DNA of 64,000 nucleotides from JAIQGF01 sp051006995 (GCA_051006995.1 JBPCSQ010000005.1:6455-70454), one strand, 5' to 3'; positions 44,028-53,640 are shown, counted from the first letter of the stretch. The notes: generated from the sequence alone by a model not told the origin. Program-made: numbers and translations.

Positions 44028-46475
44028 TTACCGGCCAGTGCGTCCCGCGGTCTTTCGCTGTCCCGTTTCAGACAGGAAGCGGTCCTGGCACTGCGCCGAC
44101 TCGGCGGCCACGGCCGCAAATTCCGGGCTGGCCCGCAGCTTGTTGAGCGCAGGATCGGCATGCAGCGCCGAATTCGCGCAATAGTTCTGCTGGATGGCGC
44201 TGCGGATCACCTCCGCCGACTCCGCTGGCTTCCCGCACCAGGCCAGAATCGCGCCGTGATAATAACGGAACTCGGGATCACGCAGCGCCAGCATTTCGGG
44301 AACCGCGGCGCGAGTCATGCGCGTCAATTCAGCCGGGGATACGGGTTTGACGCACGCCTGGAAGTAGCCGGCAAACCAAGCCGGGCTTGACGACATTTTT
44401 GTGGCGGCGCTGCGCGCTCCTGCCACATCACCCTGGCGGAGCAGAACGGCCGGCAACACACTGGCAGCCCACTCCGAGCCGCTGTCGAGTTGCAGGTACT
44501 CGAGGGCCCGGGTGGAGTTGCCGAGCTCGAAGAAAACGAACGAGCAGGAGCGGAAGTCGTAGTTGCTGGGATCCAGCGCCAAGGCCGAATCGCACTCCCG
44601 CGCAGCGTCCTGCAGCAAGCCGGCATAGCGCAGTACATACGCCAGCGTAAAGTGCGACTGCGCATTTTCCGGGCGCCGGTGCACCAGTTCCACCGCTTCC
44701 TTGTAGGCCAGCGCGATCTGCCCCCGCTCAGCGCGGTTGCGCGTCAGGTGCGCCGCCGACGAGATCAGGTTCGGATCCAGCTTCAGCGCCTTCTCATACG
44801 CCTCGGCCGACTTGTCGAACATCGCCTGGCCCCCGCCCGAGTAGGACGCGTCGTAGTAATAGCGCAGCGCCAGTGCGTCCCAGGCGGGCGCGAACTGCGC
44901 GTCCAGTTCCACCGCGCGCTCCAGCATGGTGATGGCGGTGCTGTTTGGCGCCGGGTCATGCGGCAGCGACGAGCCTCGCAGGTAGAGGTCGTACGCGTCG
45001 GCGTTGCGCGGCTGCGTGGCGCTGCTGATGGCTTCGGCGGTGATGCTGAGGGTGGGCAGCAGGCTGTGACGAACTTCGTTCGCCAGTTCCCCCTGAAGAG
45101 AAATCAGGTTGGCCGCCGGCACGGTCACGCTGCCCTGCCACACCAGGCGGTTGTGCCGCACGTCAATGTCATCGAGAGTGATGATCAGCCGGTCGCCCTG
45201 GCTCATGAAATGGCCGGTGAGAACATTGGCGGCCTTCAGTTCGCGCCCCGCCTGCGCCGGATCCGCGCCCACGTACTTGGCCGCCGTCGGCACCGGGCGG
45301 ATCTCCAGCGCGCGCGAATACGCCAGGATCTTGACCAGCTCGTCGGGCAGCGCAAAGCGCAGGAAGTCGGTGTCGGGATCGCCGCTCACGTTGGTGAACG
45401 GCAGCACCACAATGGTGTTGTTCGCGGCCACGGGGACGGGACCGCCGCGCCCGTGCTTGGCCCACCACACCGTGATGACCAGCAGAATCATCACCAGCAG
45501 GCCGGCGATGCCCACCAGCGCGTAGATCTGGCGCACGCTCAGCTTGCGGAACGTGCGGGAAGGCGCGGCGGCGCGCGTCGGAACTTCCGCGCCCAGCGCC
45601 CGCATCTCCAGATCGCGGCGCAGAAGCCGGAGATCCGTCGCCAGTTCGTGCGCGCTTTGGTAACGATCGTCGCGATTCTTCTCCAGCAGCTTGCCCACCA
45701 GCGGCTCAAAGCCGGACGGCAGCTCTGGGTTCAGGCTGAGCGGCGAAACCGGGCGCTGGTGCTGGATGGCGTCCAGCGCCAGCACCGAGGTGCGCGCCAT
45801 GAACGGCTTGCGTCCGGTCGCCATCTCGTAGAGCACGATGCCGAGCGAGAACAGGTCACTGCGCGGGTCCAGCGGCTCGTTCCGCGCCTGCTCCGGCGAC
45901 ATGTACACCGTCGTCCCTGGAATCACGTTCATCTCGGTGATGGCCTCGGCGGGCTTGTGGCGGCGTCCCGCGCCCACCGGCTCGGCGACCATCTGCTGAT
46001 CGGGCGCCAGCTTGGCCAGGCCAAAATCGAGAATCTTCGCCTGCCCGCGGTTGGTGAGGAAGATGTTGCCGGGCTTGAGGTCGCGATGCACGATGCCGCT
46101 GGCGTGGGCCGCGTCCAGCGCGTCGGCGAGCTGGATGGCGATGTCCAGCACCTCCACGATATCAATCAGGCTGGTGCGTTCCAGCCGGTCCTTGATGCTC
46201 TCGCCCTGCAGCAGCTCCATCACGATAAACGGCAGGCCGTTGTGCGAGGCGATGTCGTAAATGGTGGCGATGTTGGGATGATTCAGCGACGAGGTGGTGC
46301 GCGCTTCCTGCTCGAAGCGAGCCAGCGCATTGCCGTTGCCGGAAATGTTTTCCGGAATGAACTTCAGCGCCACGCGGCGCCCGAGGCGGATGTCTTCGGC
46401 TTCGTAAACCAGCCCCATGCCTCCGCTTCCCAGCTTCTTCAGGATGCGGTAATGGGTAATGGTTTGGCCGAGCAA
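44028..46475 (-). CDS. Membrane Ser/Thr protein kinase with C-terminal TPR region
   Basis: 815 residues, same plan as the kinase at 35421. The kinase domain has GSGGMGLVYEAED, Lys38, VHRDLKPGNIFL, DFGLAKLA and TTVYMSPEQARNEP. A transmembrane helix lies near 320-342 (YALVGIAGLLVMILLVITVW). The outer part has a FlgO-like segment (VVLPFTNVSGDPDTDFLRFA) and TPR-like repeats. I read the start as TTG at 46475, matching the usual MLGQTITHYRI beginning. The ribosome site is weak. Confidence 0.9.
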   Translation of the reverse strand: MLGQTITHYRILKKLGSGGMGLVYEAEDIRLGRRVALKFIPENISGNGNALARFEQEARTTSSLNHPNIATIYDIASHNGLPFIVMELLQGESIKDRLERTSLIDIVEVLDIAIQLADALDAAHASGIVHRDLKPGNIFLTNRGQAKILDFGLAKLAPDQQMVAEPVGAGRRHKPAEAITEMNVIPGTTVYMSPEQARNEPLDPRSDLFSLGIVLYEMATGRKPFMARTSVLALDAIQHQRPVSPLSLNPELPSGFEPLVGKLLEKNRDDRYQSAHELATDLRLLRRDLEMRALGAEVPTRAAAPSRTFRKLSVRQIYALVGIAGLLVMILLVITVWWAKHGRGGPVPVAANNTIVVLPFTNVSGDPDTDFLRFALPDELVKILAYSRALEIRPVPTAAKYVGADPAQAGRELKAANVLTGHFMSQGDRLIITLDDIDVRHNRLVWQGSVTVPAANLISLQGELANEVRHSLLPTLSITAEAISSATQPRNADAYDLYLRGSSLPHDPAPNSTAITMLERAVELDAQFAPAWDALALRYYYDASYSGGGQAMFDKSAEAYEKALKLDPNLISSAAHLTRNRAERGQIALAYKEAVELVHRRPENAQSHFTLAYVLRYAGLLQDAARECDSALALDPSNYDFRSCSFVFFELGNSTRALEYLQLDSGSEWAASVLPAVLLRQGDVAGARSAATKMSSSPAWFAGYFQACVKPVSPAELTRMTRAAVPEMLALRDPEFRYYHGAILAWCGKPAESAEVIRSAIQQNYCANSALHADPALNKLRASPEFAAVAAESAQCQDRFLSETGQRKTAGRTGR

Positions 46476-46971
46476 CGGAATTTACCCCGAAAGAGGGAAT
46501 CTTAGGTCTGCGCGGCGGCGAAATCAATTCACTCCAGTTGTGGGTGCCCCACGTCTCCTGCCTTTGGCAGATGTGGGTTCTTGAAACCCGGTGCCCCTCA
46601 TCCGGCCGCCTTTGGCAGGCTGGTGGGAGCACCGGGCTTTCAGCCCGGTGAAACTCTCGCCCCCAGCAGCGCTTTAGCGCTGGAACGCTCGGGCCACCAA
46701 ACCTCCTGTGCTAAGCACGAATGGCGTCTTCCGGTAGGTACTTTGCCCGATATAAGAACTGCCCTCGCGGGGCCAAGATTTACATCGCCCGGCAGGCGCT
46801 TTGTCCGGATGGCGGTGGAAAACTCTGCTATAAAAGACGGACAGGCAGCAGCAACTCACGTCTGCTGAACGAGTACGGAACATCTCGCTGGAGCACTCGC
46901 CGCGCCGCCGTTTGGCCAGTGAAATGCGAAGGCAAACAAGAACCTCCCCAAAAGGAAAGGATTCACTAGCC
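46476..46971. promoter_or_regulatory. Divergent intergenic region upstream of bactofilin
   Basis: No gene in 496 bases. 46546-46580 is a degenerate family B element (CCCCACGTCT...GCAGATGTGGG). AGCACCGGGCTTTCAGCCCGG and a GCGCTTTAGCGC palindrome near 46670 form small hairpins. An extended -10 (TGCTATAAA) is at 46826-46834. AAGGAAAGG lies about 12 bases before the bactofilin ATG. Confidence 0.55.
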
Positions 46972-47508
46972 ATGTGGAAGCCCACGAATCAGCCCACGAC
47001 CGGCGGACCGGCCGCGACTCCGGAGCCGCTGCGTCCGACGACCATGCCAACCCCCTCGGAGCCCACCCCGGCGGCCGCTCCGCGCAACGCGACCGTGAAT
47101 TCCCAGGACCAGGCGACCATCGGAAAGTCGCTGGTCATTAAGGGCGAAGTCACGGGCTCCGAATCGCTCTACATTGACGGCCGCGTGGAAGGTTCCATTA
47201 ATTTGCCCGGCAACCGCGTCACCGTCGGCCGCAACGGCGTGGTCAACGCCAACATCAACGCCCGCGAGATCGTGGTCACGGGCAAGGTGCGCGGCAACCT
47301 GGTCGCCAGCGATCGCGTGGACATCCGCAACGAAGGCTCGCTGACCGGCGACGTCATCGCGCAGCGCATTTCCATCGAGGACGGCGCCTTCTTTAAGGGC
47401 GGCATTGACATTCGCAAGCCCGGCCAGAAGGCCAACGGCGAAGCCAAGGATGCCATGCCGGAACCGGCGACCACCTCCAGCGGCGCCGCCGCCGGCGCGC
47501 GCGCCTAA
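46972..47508 (+). CDS. Bactofilin
   Basis: 178 residues with a right-handed beta-helix core at about 40-140 (QATIGKSLVIKGEVTGSESL; VNANINAREIVVTGKVRGNL). Termini are Pro/Ala/Thr rich, as usual for bactofilins. These cytoskeletal proteins polymerise without nucleotide and often act in envelope shaping. It is followed by a strong hairpin. Confidence 0.92.
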   Translation: MWKPTNQPTTGGPAATPEPLRPTTMPTPSEPTPAAAPRNATVNSQDQATIGKSLVIKGEVTGSESLYIDGRVEGSINLPGNRVTVGRNGVVNANINAREIVVTGKVRGNLVASDRVDIRNEGSLTGDVIAQRISIEDGAFFKGGIDIRKPGQKANGEAKDAMPEPATTSSGAAAGARA

Positions 47509-47525
47509 TTCTCAGTTGCTGTTGC

Positions 47526-47564
47526 CCCACCTTATCGCGCCCGATTTTGGCGCGATAAGGTGGG
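47526..47564. repeat. 16-bp perfect hairpin after bactofilin
   Basis: CCCACCTTATCGCGCC (47526-47541) and GGCGCGATAAGGTGGG (47549-47564) with loop CGATTTT. No T tail, so it is more a palindromic repeat or mRNA stabiliser than an intrinsic terminator. 47585-47630 contains ACTCGGAACTCGCAACTC words, shared with the selA start region. Confidence 0.8.
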
Positions 47565-47636
47565 CTCGGCAACTCGCACGTGGCACTCGAAATCGCTACT
47601 CGGAACTCGCAACTCAGAACTGTTGGGAACTCCCCC

Positions 47637-47837
47637 ATGTTCGAAAAGATTCTCCAGCTTCTCTCGCTCACCTGCCGCCACAAGCGGACCTCGCAGCCCT
47701 TCGCTGCCGCCGCGACCTCCGCCAGCGTGGCCACCGCCCAATGGGAATCCGTCGGCGCCGGTCCCAGCCATTACCTGGTTTGCTTGGATTGCGGCAAGAA
47801 GATTCCCTACGACTGGGCCAATATGCGCCGGATGTAG
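47637..47837 (+). CDS. Small protein with possible zinc site
   Basis: 66 residues. A CRHK segment near residue 13 and CLDCGKK near residue 49-55 could form a Cys/His zinc site. The rest is Ala/Ser/Thr. MFEKILQLLSL is a plausible start, but no strong Shine-Dalgarno precedes it. It may be in operon with bactofilin. No family recognised. Confidence 0.6.
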   Translation: MFEKILQLLSLTCRHKRTSQPFAAAATSASVATAQWESVGAGPSHYLVCLDCGKKIPYDWANMRRM

Positions 47838-48654
47838 GCTGCTGCGGGGCTGCAGCAGGGCTGCAGGCGCCAGGCTTCAGCTTCGCGTCTTCTAACCGTT
47901 ATTCCAATTTTGTTCGTCATTCCAATTTCCTGTCATCATTCCAATCTCTGTCATCCTGAGCGAGGGCGCACGCCCGAGTCGAAGGACCCCGAGAACAATT
48001 GAAACTTCCGCGGTGTCCTCAGCATTCTCACCAGCTCTCCCAAAAATCCAGCCCCGCGAGGGGCGCCGCTCGCGCCCTCTTTGCTGTGTCATCCCGAGCG
48101 AGCGCGCACAAGCGAACGCGACCGAGCGCGAGTCGAGGGACCCCGCGTCTGTTCGCACCCACGCTGCCACCAGCGACGAACATCGGATATCGCCTCAGCG
48201 GCACGAAAGCGGCGGAGCCGCGGAATTCGTTAGCCCACCGCGGAAGCGGTGGGAAGAGTTCCGGAACGCGCACGAGCGCCAGCGGCGCGGCACCTCAGTG
48301 GTTGTCGCCGCTATTGCCGACATTCTTCGACGCTGATTGTTGATAAACCGCTTTATTGTGAATTACGGGACGCCTGGTTCGTCCCCAATTTCGATACCTG
48401 CATAGGCTGCGTTGCTAAGTATTTTCAGTTCGCGGGACGAAGACCATCCTGACCATGCGATTCTGTTACTAGGGCATTTTTTCGGCGATTCGAATACCCA
48501 CGGCAGACAGAATCTGCGCATCGCACCATTTTCAGATTCACACTGTCGAGTCGCCGGGCAAACTCTTTCACCCCGTTCAAAACAGTAAGCCCTGCCAGAT
48601 TGAGGCCGTGTCGGCTGACCGGTCCGCAATCGCATTTCGAGGAAGAGGTACGCA
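47838..48654. repeat. Repeat-rich stretch without genes
   Basis: 47897-47948 has three ATTCCAAT words with GTCAT spacers. 47950-47993 and 48088-48147 are family E elements (GTCATCCCGAGCG ... GAGGGACCCC). 48231-48252 is a small hairpin, CCCACCGCGGAAGCGGTGGG. 48340-48654 is less GC-rich and begins with TGTTGATAAACCGCTTTAT, echoed at 49345. I see no convincing gene on either strand. Confidence 0.6.
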
Positions 48655-49188
48655 ATGGCTGTAAAGACTTCCAGAACGGGATTAAGCCCTGTATCCGCGC
48701 CTTCGGTACTCACCGTCCCCGAGTCGGAGACGAGCTTCGGACGGATCGTGAGGGAAGCGCAACAGGCGATTGCGCAACGCGCCTATTTTCTCTGCCAGCA
48801 GCGTGGCTTCGTTCCCGGCAACGATCTGTATGACTGGTTCCGCGCCGAGTCGGAACAATTCCGGGCGGTTCCAGTCGAGATCTCGGAGGACGAGAACGAG
48901 CTGCAGGTCTTGGTCGAAGTACCAGGCTATAGCGCAGAGGACATCAATGTTCACCTCGAGCCAACCCGCCTCGTGATCCGTGGCAACACCGAAGCTGAAG
49001 AACAGAAACAAACCGGACACGTCTCCTACTCTGAGCGTGAGGCAACCGAAATCTTCCGGGCGGTCCAACTCCCAGTAGAAGTGGATCCGGAGAAGGCAAG
49101 CGCCATGGTTCGGGACGGAATCCTGGAAATCACCTTGCCTAAATCGCAGACCGCAAAAGCGAAGCGTGTACAAGTGAAAGCTGCCTAA
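48655..49188 (+). CDS. DUF2934 segment fused to Hsp20/alpha-crystallin domain
   Basis: 177 residues. Residues 37-68 (AIAQRAYFLCQQRGFVPGND, LYDWFRAESEQF) match the short DUF2934 motif, normally an independent small protein. Residues 70-175 are an alpha-crystallin domain (VEISEDENELQVLVEVPGYS; VRDGILEITLPKSQ). So this is a holdase with an extra N-terminal helical hairpin. GAGGAAGAGG precedes the ATG. It ends at a terminator and is less GC-rich than its neighbours. Confidence 0.85.
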   Translation: MAVKTSRTGLSPVSAPSVLTVPESETSFGRIVREAQQAIAQRAYFLCQQRGFVPGNDLYDWFRAESEQFRAVPVEISEDENELQVLVEVPGYSAEDINVHLEPTRLVIRGNTEAEEQKQTGHVSYSEREATEIFRAVQLPVEVDPEKASAMVRDGILEITLPKSQTAKAKRVQVKAA

Positions 49189-49264
49189 CGGTCTGCCGAA
49201 CTAGAACGCAGACACTCCAAAACTCCTGGTGCCTGTTGGCACGGCAGCGGTGAATCGACTCAAC

Positions 49265-49292
49265 AGCCCCCGATATTTCGGCGGGCTTTTTT
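49265..49292 (+). terminator. Rho-independent terminator
   Basis: AGCCCCCGA pairs with TCGGCGGGCT (one bulge), followed by six T. It follows the DUF2934-Hsp20 gene by about 75 bases. Beyond it, up to 49836, no intact gene is seen. Confidence 0.85.
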
Positions 49293-49600
49293 ATGCCAAG
49301 CTAGCCAATAGGATCAGGCAAGAAAGTTGAGCTTCCTGCATGACTGTTGATAAATCGGCTTATCACCAGCTATGCATCGACGGGCGGACAAAAAGCGGAC
49401 GGTTTCCGGTTCTCTGCCTCTCCGCGTCCTCTGCGTTGATCTCTTTGCAACCTGACCCACCCTCCCAAATCGGGCATCACAAAATCCCCACATCATGCTT
49501 TTTCGCTTGCTTGTCACAGACACGCCCGCCCCAATCCGCTATCGTGATTCTGCGCCCCAGTGGTGCAGGGTTTTGTGTCTATGCACAAGCCCGTGTTTAG

Positions 49601-49711
49601 CTCTTCGACAACTTCATCGTCGTCCGCAGCCTGGTGAACCAGTACTACTCGGTCAATCTCTCTCCCAAGGGAGCCCAAGGGATTCCCACGGTATCCGTAC
49701 GGTTACCGTGA
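49601..49711 (+). pseudogene. Possible gene remnant (C-terminal fragment)
   Basis: A 36-codon frame between two stops reads protein-like: FDNFIVVRSLVNQYYSVNLS then PKGAQGIPTVSVRLP. It has no start codon and no upstream continuation, yet residue composition looks like real coding sequence. I do not recognise the family. It may be the tail of a decayed gene. Confidence 0.3.
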
Positions 49712-49769
49712 CCTGTTTTTTCTGCCTACCTGATTGATTCGGCACAGGAATCTGTCGTTCTGGACATAG

Positions 49770-49790
49770 AGGGAGGGGGAGGGGGGTGGG
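49770..49790 (+). other. G-quadruplex-capable G tract
   Basis: The run reads GGGAGGGGGAGGGGGGTGGG, four G blocks of at least three with single-base loops on the + strand. It lies 45 bases beyond the murJ stop, on the strand opposite to murJ mRNA. Confidence 0.6.
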
Positions 49791-49836
49791 TAAACACTTC
49801 GTCGTGCGAAATCAATAATCAACTGGTAACCAGGCT

Positions 49837-51483
49837 CTACGGTTTCGCGCCTCCGCCTAGCTCCTCTGCCGCCCCTTCCGGCACCGCCGGAACCGCTGCT
49901 TGCTTTCGTCGCAGGTCCCGCGGCAAGCCGGAGCGCAGGACCCACAGTCCCGTCGCTACTGCCGCCGCCCACGTCACACTCCCGAGCAGCACCGATTCCA
50001 GGTCTGCCATGTGCCGTCCGGTCACTGCAACCAGTCCCGCGACCTTGACTCCTGCGATTCCGGCCACAACCGCGGTCACCAGCGCCTTGCCCAGCTCGCT
50101 CCAGTTCAATCCCGAGATCGGCACAAGCCGGCGCTGATGCAGCAGAACCGCGAGCACAATGGCGTTGGCCGCGATCCCGATATCGGAGGCAATCGCCAGC
50201 CCGACCACGCCGAGCGCGCGAAACAGCGCCCAGTACACCGGCAGCGACAGCACGGTCACGATGCTGGTGGCGATCATCGGCGTCAGCGTGTTCCCGGCGG
50301 CGTAGAAAGCTCGCGCATATAACCCCTGCACCGACCAGAACGCCAGCGAGAGCGCAAACCAGAAAAACAGCGCCGCGGTCTCGCGCGAATCGGCAAAGGT
50401 GAAGCGCCCGCGCCGATAGACCAGATCAATCACCGGCAGCGCCGTCGCCATCATCCACGCGGTCGCCAGAAACGATGCTGCCGCCAATCGGTAAATGGAG
50501 CCGTTCACGGTCTCGGCAAAATCCTTCAGCCGCTTCTCGCCCCACAGGCGCGCGAAAAATGGCAGCGACGCCTGGCCGGTGGCTTGACCGAGCACCGCAA
50601 TCGGCACCGCGAAAAGACGTTTAGCGTAATTCAGGCGCGTGATGTCGCCAATGCCTCCGGAGGCGAAGTAGCGCAGGATCCAGTCGTCGGCGGTGGCAAG
50701 CGATACGCCGAGCATCAGCGGAATCGAGAGCCAGACCCATTCGCGAAACGCGGCATCATGGATGTCGAAGGACAACCGGTAGCGAATTCCGGTGCGTGCC
50801 GCGCCGGCGGCGTTCACCAGGAAAGGCCCGGCGAAAGCGCCTGCCACCGCGCCCACGGCCAGGGACGCGATTCCAAACTGCCGCGCGCCAATCACGCCGC
50901 CGGCGATGATCCCGGCGTTATACAAAATCGGCGCCAGCGCCGGCATCAGGAACATGCGCCGCGACAGCAGCACCGCCGACACCACCCCGCCGACGTAGAA
51001 GAACAATTGTGCCGGCAGCAGAATGCGCGTCAGGTGCACGCATAGATCGAGCTGCGCCGGCGTGAACCGGGGAAAGATCAGCCGCTCGATTTGCGGCGTC
51101 AGAATTTCCATGATCGCGATGCCGGTCAGCAGCACCGTGCTCATGACCGTAATGATTACGGAAAACGTCTTCTCGGCGTCGCGCTCCCGCTTCTCGGCCA
51201 GGAAGCGCGTGTAAATGGAAATGAAGGTGATGGAGGCCGTGCCGCCGGCCACGATGTAGTTCAGCCAGTCGGGAATGGTGAAGGCGGCGACGTAGGCGTC
51301 GGTCTGCGGTCCGGCGCCGAAGGCCCATGCGATATAGGCCTCGCGTACATAGCCGATGACTCTGGACAGCAGCACCGCCGACATCAGCAGCAGCGTGGCG
51401 CTGAAGGCGCTGTGCTGGTGCGATGGTCGCAGCACGCGCGCGGCGCGCGAGAAGCGCCCGGACGGTTCGTCGGGTGTGGGCAT
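49837..51483 (-). CDS. murJ: Lipid II flippase MurJ
   Basis: MurJ moves lipid II across the inner membrane. 548 residues, about 14 helices: HSAFSATLLLMSAVLLSRVI, GYVREAYIAWAFGAGPQTDA, RFLAEKRERDAEKTFSVI and LYARAFYAAGNTLTPM. These fit MviN/MurJ. The start is the ATG at 51483; the frame extends upstream without signals. The divergent yihY gene starts 150 bases away. Confidence 0.95.
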   Translation of the reverse strand: MPTPDEPSGRFSRAARVLRPSHQHSAFSATLLLMSAVLLSRVIGYVREAYIAWAFGAGPQTDAYVAAFTIPDWLNYIVAGGTASITFISIYTRFLAEKRERDAEKTFSVIITVMSTVLLTGIAIMEILTPQIERLIFPRFTPAQLDLCVHLTRILLPAQLFFYVGGVVSAVLLSRRMFLMPALAPILYNAGIIAGGVIGARQFGIASLAVGAVAGAFAGPFLVNAAGAARTGIRYRLSFDIHDAAFREWVWLSIPLMLGVSLATADDWILRYFASGGIGDITRLNYAKRLFAVPIAVLGQATGQASLPFFARLWGEKRLKDFAETVNGSIYRLAAASFLATAWMMATALPVIDLVYRRGRFTFADSRETAALFFWFALSLAFWSVQGLYARAFYAAGNTLTPMIATSIVTVLSLPVYWALFRALGVVGLAIASDIGIAANAIVLAVLLHQRRLVPISGLNWSELGKALVTAVVAGIAGVKVAGLVAVTGRHMADLESVLLGSVTWAAAVATGLWVLRSGLPRDLRRKQAAVPAVPEGAAEELGGGAKP

Positions 51484-51636
51484 CGGCACCAGGATTCTAC
51501 AGTGACTTCTACCCGCGACCGAGATGGCGGCGTGGGTTCCTCGCCCGTTCCTCAGCACCGCTATTCGGAATTGGCAAGGAAACCGCCCATCCCTGGCCGC
51601 CTTCCAACCATAAGTTCCCCGACAACGAGCTCTCTT

Positions 51637-52614
51637 ATGGCCGAATCGCACAAAGATACCCGCGCTAAGCAATCTCCCTGGAAATTAGGTGGCCTGCGAT
51701 TCAAGGACTTGGCCCTAAAGACCTGGCAGGGCATCAACGACGACGACGTGCTCGGACGAGCCGGGCAGCTGGCCTATTTCTTTTTCTTCGCCGTCTTTCC
51801 CATGGCCATGTTTTTGACGGCCATGCTGGGCATTGTTGCCGGACCGGGCTCGCCGCTGGCCAACAGCCTGGCCGACTACATCACGCGCGCCATGCCGTCG
51901 TCCGCCTCCGACGTCGTGCACCAGACGATGCACAGCACTATGTCGTCCAGCGGCGGTGGCAAGCTTACCTTCGGCATCGTGGTGGCCCTGCTGTCCGCCT
52001 CCTCCGGCATGCTGGCCATGATGGCCGTGCTGAACGCCGTGTTTGGAGTGAAGGAGGGAAGATCGTTTCTCAAGCAGCGGGGAATTGCTCTGGGCCTGAC
52101 GATTGGCACCGGGATCCTGATCTGCGTCGCAATCGGCCTGATCGTGGTCGGTGGGAAGGTGGCCGACGTGGTGGCCGGCGGCGCGCTGGCGTCGGCGTGG
52201 AAGATCGCACAGTACCCGATCGCCATCTTCTTCCTGCTGCTGTCGTACTCCGTCATCTATTACTACGCTCCGAATGTGGAGCATCCCGAATGGCATTGGG
52301 TCACGCCGGGCGCGGTGGTCGGCGTAATTCTGTGGGCAATCGCTTCGGCGGGATTACGCGTGTACCTGCACTTCTTCAACAGCTACAGCGCGACCTACGG
52401 CGCGCTGGGCGGCGTGATGATCCTATTGCTCTGGTTTTACGTGACCGGCGTGGCGTTCCTGATCGGCGGAGAAATCAATGCCGTCATCGAGCGCGCCGGT
52501 ACTGGGCAGACGAAGCAGCAGGAGCCGCCGGAGCGGCGTCCAGCGGGCAAGATCGAGCGTGAGAAGGAGCAGAAGCAGGCGCAGCAGGAGGTCGAGCCCA
52601 AGCGGGTGGCGTGA
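51637..52614 (+). CDS. YihY/BrkB-family membrane protein
   Basis: 325 residues with about six membrane helices. GRAGQLAYFFFFAVFPMAMF near the start, YYYAPNVEHPEWHWVTPGAV and VMILLLWFYVTGVAFLIGGE are the conserved YihY/RbnN regions. The C-terminal 40 residues are highly charged (Glu/Lys/Gln). Once annotated as RNase BN, these are membrane proteins of unclear role. Confidence 0.92.
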   Translation: MAESHKDTRAKQSPWKLGGLRFKDLALKTWQGINDDDVLGRAGQLAYFFFFAVFPMAMFLTAMLGIVAGPGSPLANSLADYITRAMPSSASDVVHQTMHSTMSSSGGGKLTFGIVVALLSASSGMLAMMAVLNAVFGVKEGRSFLKQRGIALGLTIGTGILICVAIGLIVVGGKVADVVAGGALASAWKIAQYPIAIFFLLLSYSVIYYYAPNVEHPEWHWVTPGAVVGVILWAIASAGLRVYLHFFNSYSATYGALGGVMILLLWFYVTGVAFLIGGEINAVIERAGTGQTKQQEPPERRPAGKIEREKEQKQAQQEVEPKRVA

Positions 52615-52615
52615 C

Positions 52616-52712
52616 CCATTGAGTGATTTGTGATTTGTGATTTAGTGATTGCAGGAGCCGCGCCCGCCGCTTTTCAATCGCTAAATCAGTCAATCACCAA
52701 ATCACCCAATGG
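52616..52712. repeat. Intergenic inverted repeat (family C variant)
   Basis: The left arm (CCATTGAGTGATTTGTGATT...) and right arm (...AATCACCAAATCACCCAATGG) are imperfect complements of about 36 bases. The right arm encodes the last residues and stop of thiL. Confidence 0.75.
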
Positions 52713-53640
52713 AAAAGTGCTCCCAGCCGCGCGACTGCAGTGGCGCACGGCGACCACTAGCGTCCACCAGATACATGTTGTGCTGGCGGATGATCTCTCC
52801 GATCCACGTGACTCTCACGCCCGCGATCTGCCGCGGAATGCGCTTCTTCGCCGGTGCGGTGAACAGCAACTCGTAGTCCTCGCCGCCATGCAGCGCCAAT
52901 TCCAGGGTGGCGCCGCGTGCGACGGGAACGCTGGAGGCATTCACAATTGCGCCGGCGCCGCTCTCCTCGCAGATGTGTGAGAGGTCGGTGGAGAGGCCGT
53001 CGCTGAGATCAATGCACGCGGTGGCCAAGCGCCGCAGAGCGCGGCCGACATCAAGGCGCGGCGTGGGATAGAAATGCGTCGCCTTTTGCCGAGGCGTCAG
53101 CTTCTTTCCGGCGCGGAGCTGCATGAGGGCAGCCGCCGAGCCGCCCAGTTCGCCGGTCACATAGATGCGATCGCCGGCTCGCGCACCGGATCGCAACAAT
53201 GCCTTGCCCTTGGCCACGGTGCCGACGACCACGATGTCCGCGAGCACTCCGATGGGGGACTCGGCGATGTCGCCGCCGGCGAGCGGCACACCCACCTCTT
53301 TGGCGAGCCGCAGCAGTCCGCGCAGGAAATTGTCGGCCCAGCGCTGCGGCAGATTGGCAGGCAGTCCCAGCGACAGAAATGCCGCCAGCGGCTGTCCACC
53401 CATGGCGGCAATGTCGCTCAGCCCGCGTGCGAGACAACGGTGCCCGACAGAGTCGGGCGGGTGCCATGCGCGCCGGAAGTGTGTGCCCTCGAGACTGAAG
53501 TCGGTCGTGACCAGCAGTTCGTGGCCGCGAGGCGGACGCAAGACGGCGCAATCGTCGCCGATGCCGACGGGCAGGTGTGGCACCCGCGCCCTCGCGTGTG
53601 CGCGAATCCGCTCAATCAGTTTTCGTTCGGGCAGCGGCAA
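52702..53640 (-). CDS. thiL: Thiamine-monophosphate kinase
   Basis: ThiL makes thiamine diphosphate. 312 residues with GIGDDCAVL, LVTTDFSLEGTHFRRAWHPP, LARGLSDIAAMGGQPLAAFL and CIDLSDGLSTDLSHI, characteristic of the PurM/ThiL fold. It shares a fold with SelD, but the motifs here fit ThiL. The start is a TTG at 53640. It is divergent from selA across a family A repeat. Confidence 0.93.
   Translation of the reverse strand: MPLPERKLIERIRAHARARVPHLPVGIGDDCAVLRPPRGHELLVTTDFSLEGTHFRRAWHPPDSVGHRCLARGLSDIAAMGGQPLAAFLSLGLPANLPQRWADNFLRGLLRLAKEVGVPLAGGDIAESPIGVLADIVVVGTVAKGKALLRSGARAGDRIYVTGELGGSAAALMQLRAGKKLTPRQKATHFYPTPRLDVGRALRRLATACIDLSDGLSTDLSHICEESGAGAIVNASSVPVARGATLELALHGGEDYELLFTAPAKKRIPRQIAGVRVTWIGEIIRQHNMYLVDASGRRAPLQSRGWEHFSIG

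Noticed and set aside
48013..48336. Open frame in the repeat-rich stretch
   Set aside because: It is composed of family E repeat and other hairpin words, with no start signal.
48425..48655. Minus-strand frame upstream of the DUF2934-Hsp20 gene
   Set aside because: Looks mildly protein-like, but it has only a TTG start, no ribosome site and no family signal, and sits in the leader of the opposite gene.
52702..53640. thiL considered as selD (selenophosphate synthetase)
   Set aside because: Both share a fold, and selD would fit next to selA, but the motifs (CIDLSDGLSTDL; TTDFSLEGTHF) are those of ThiL and the SelD N-terminal Cys/Sec motif is missing.
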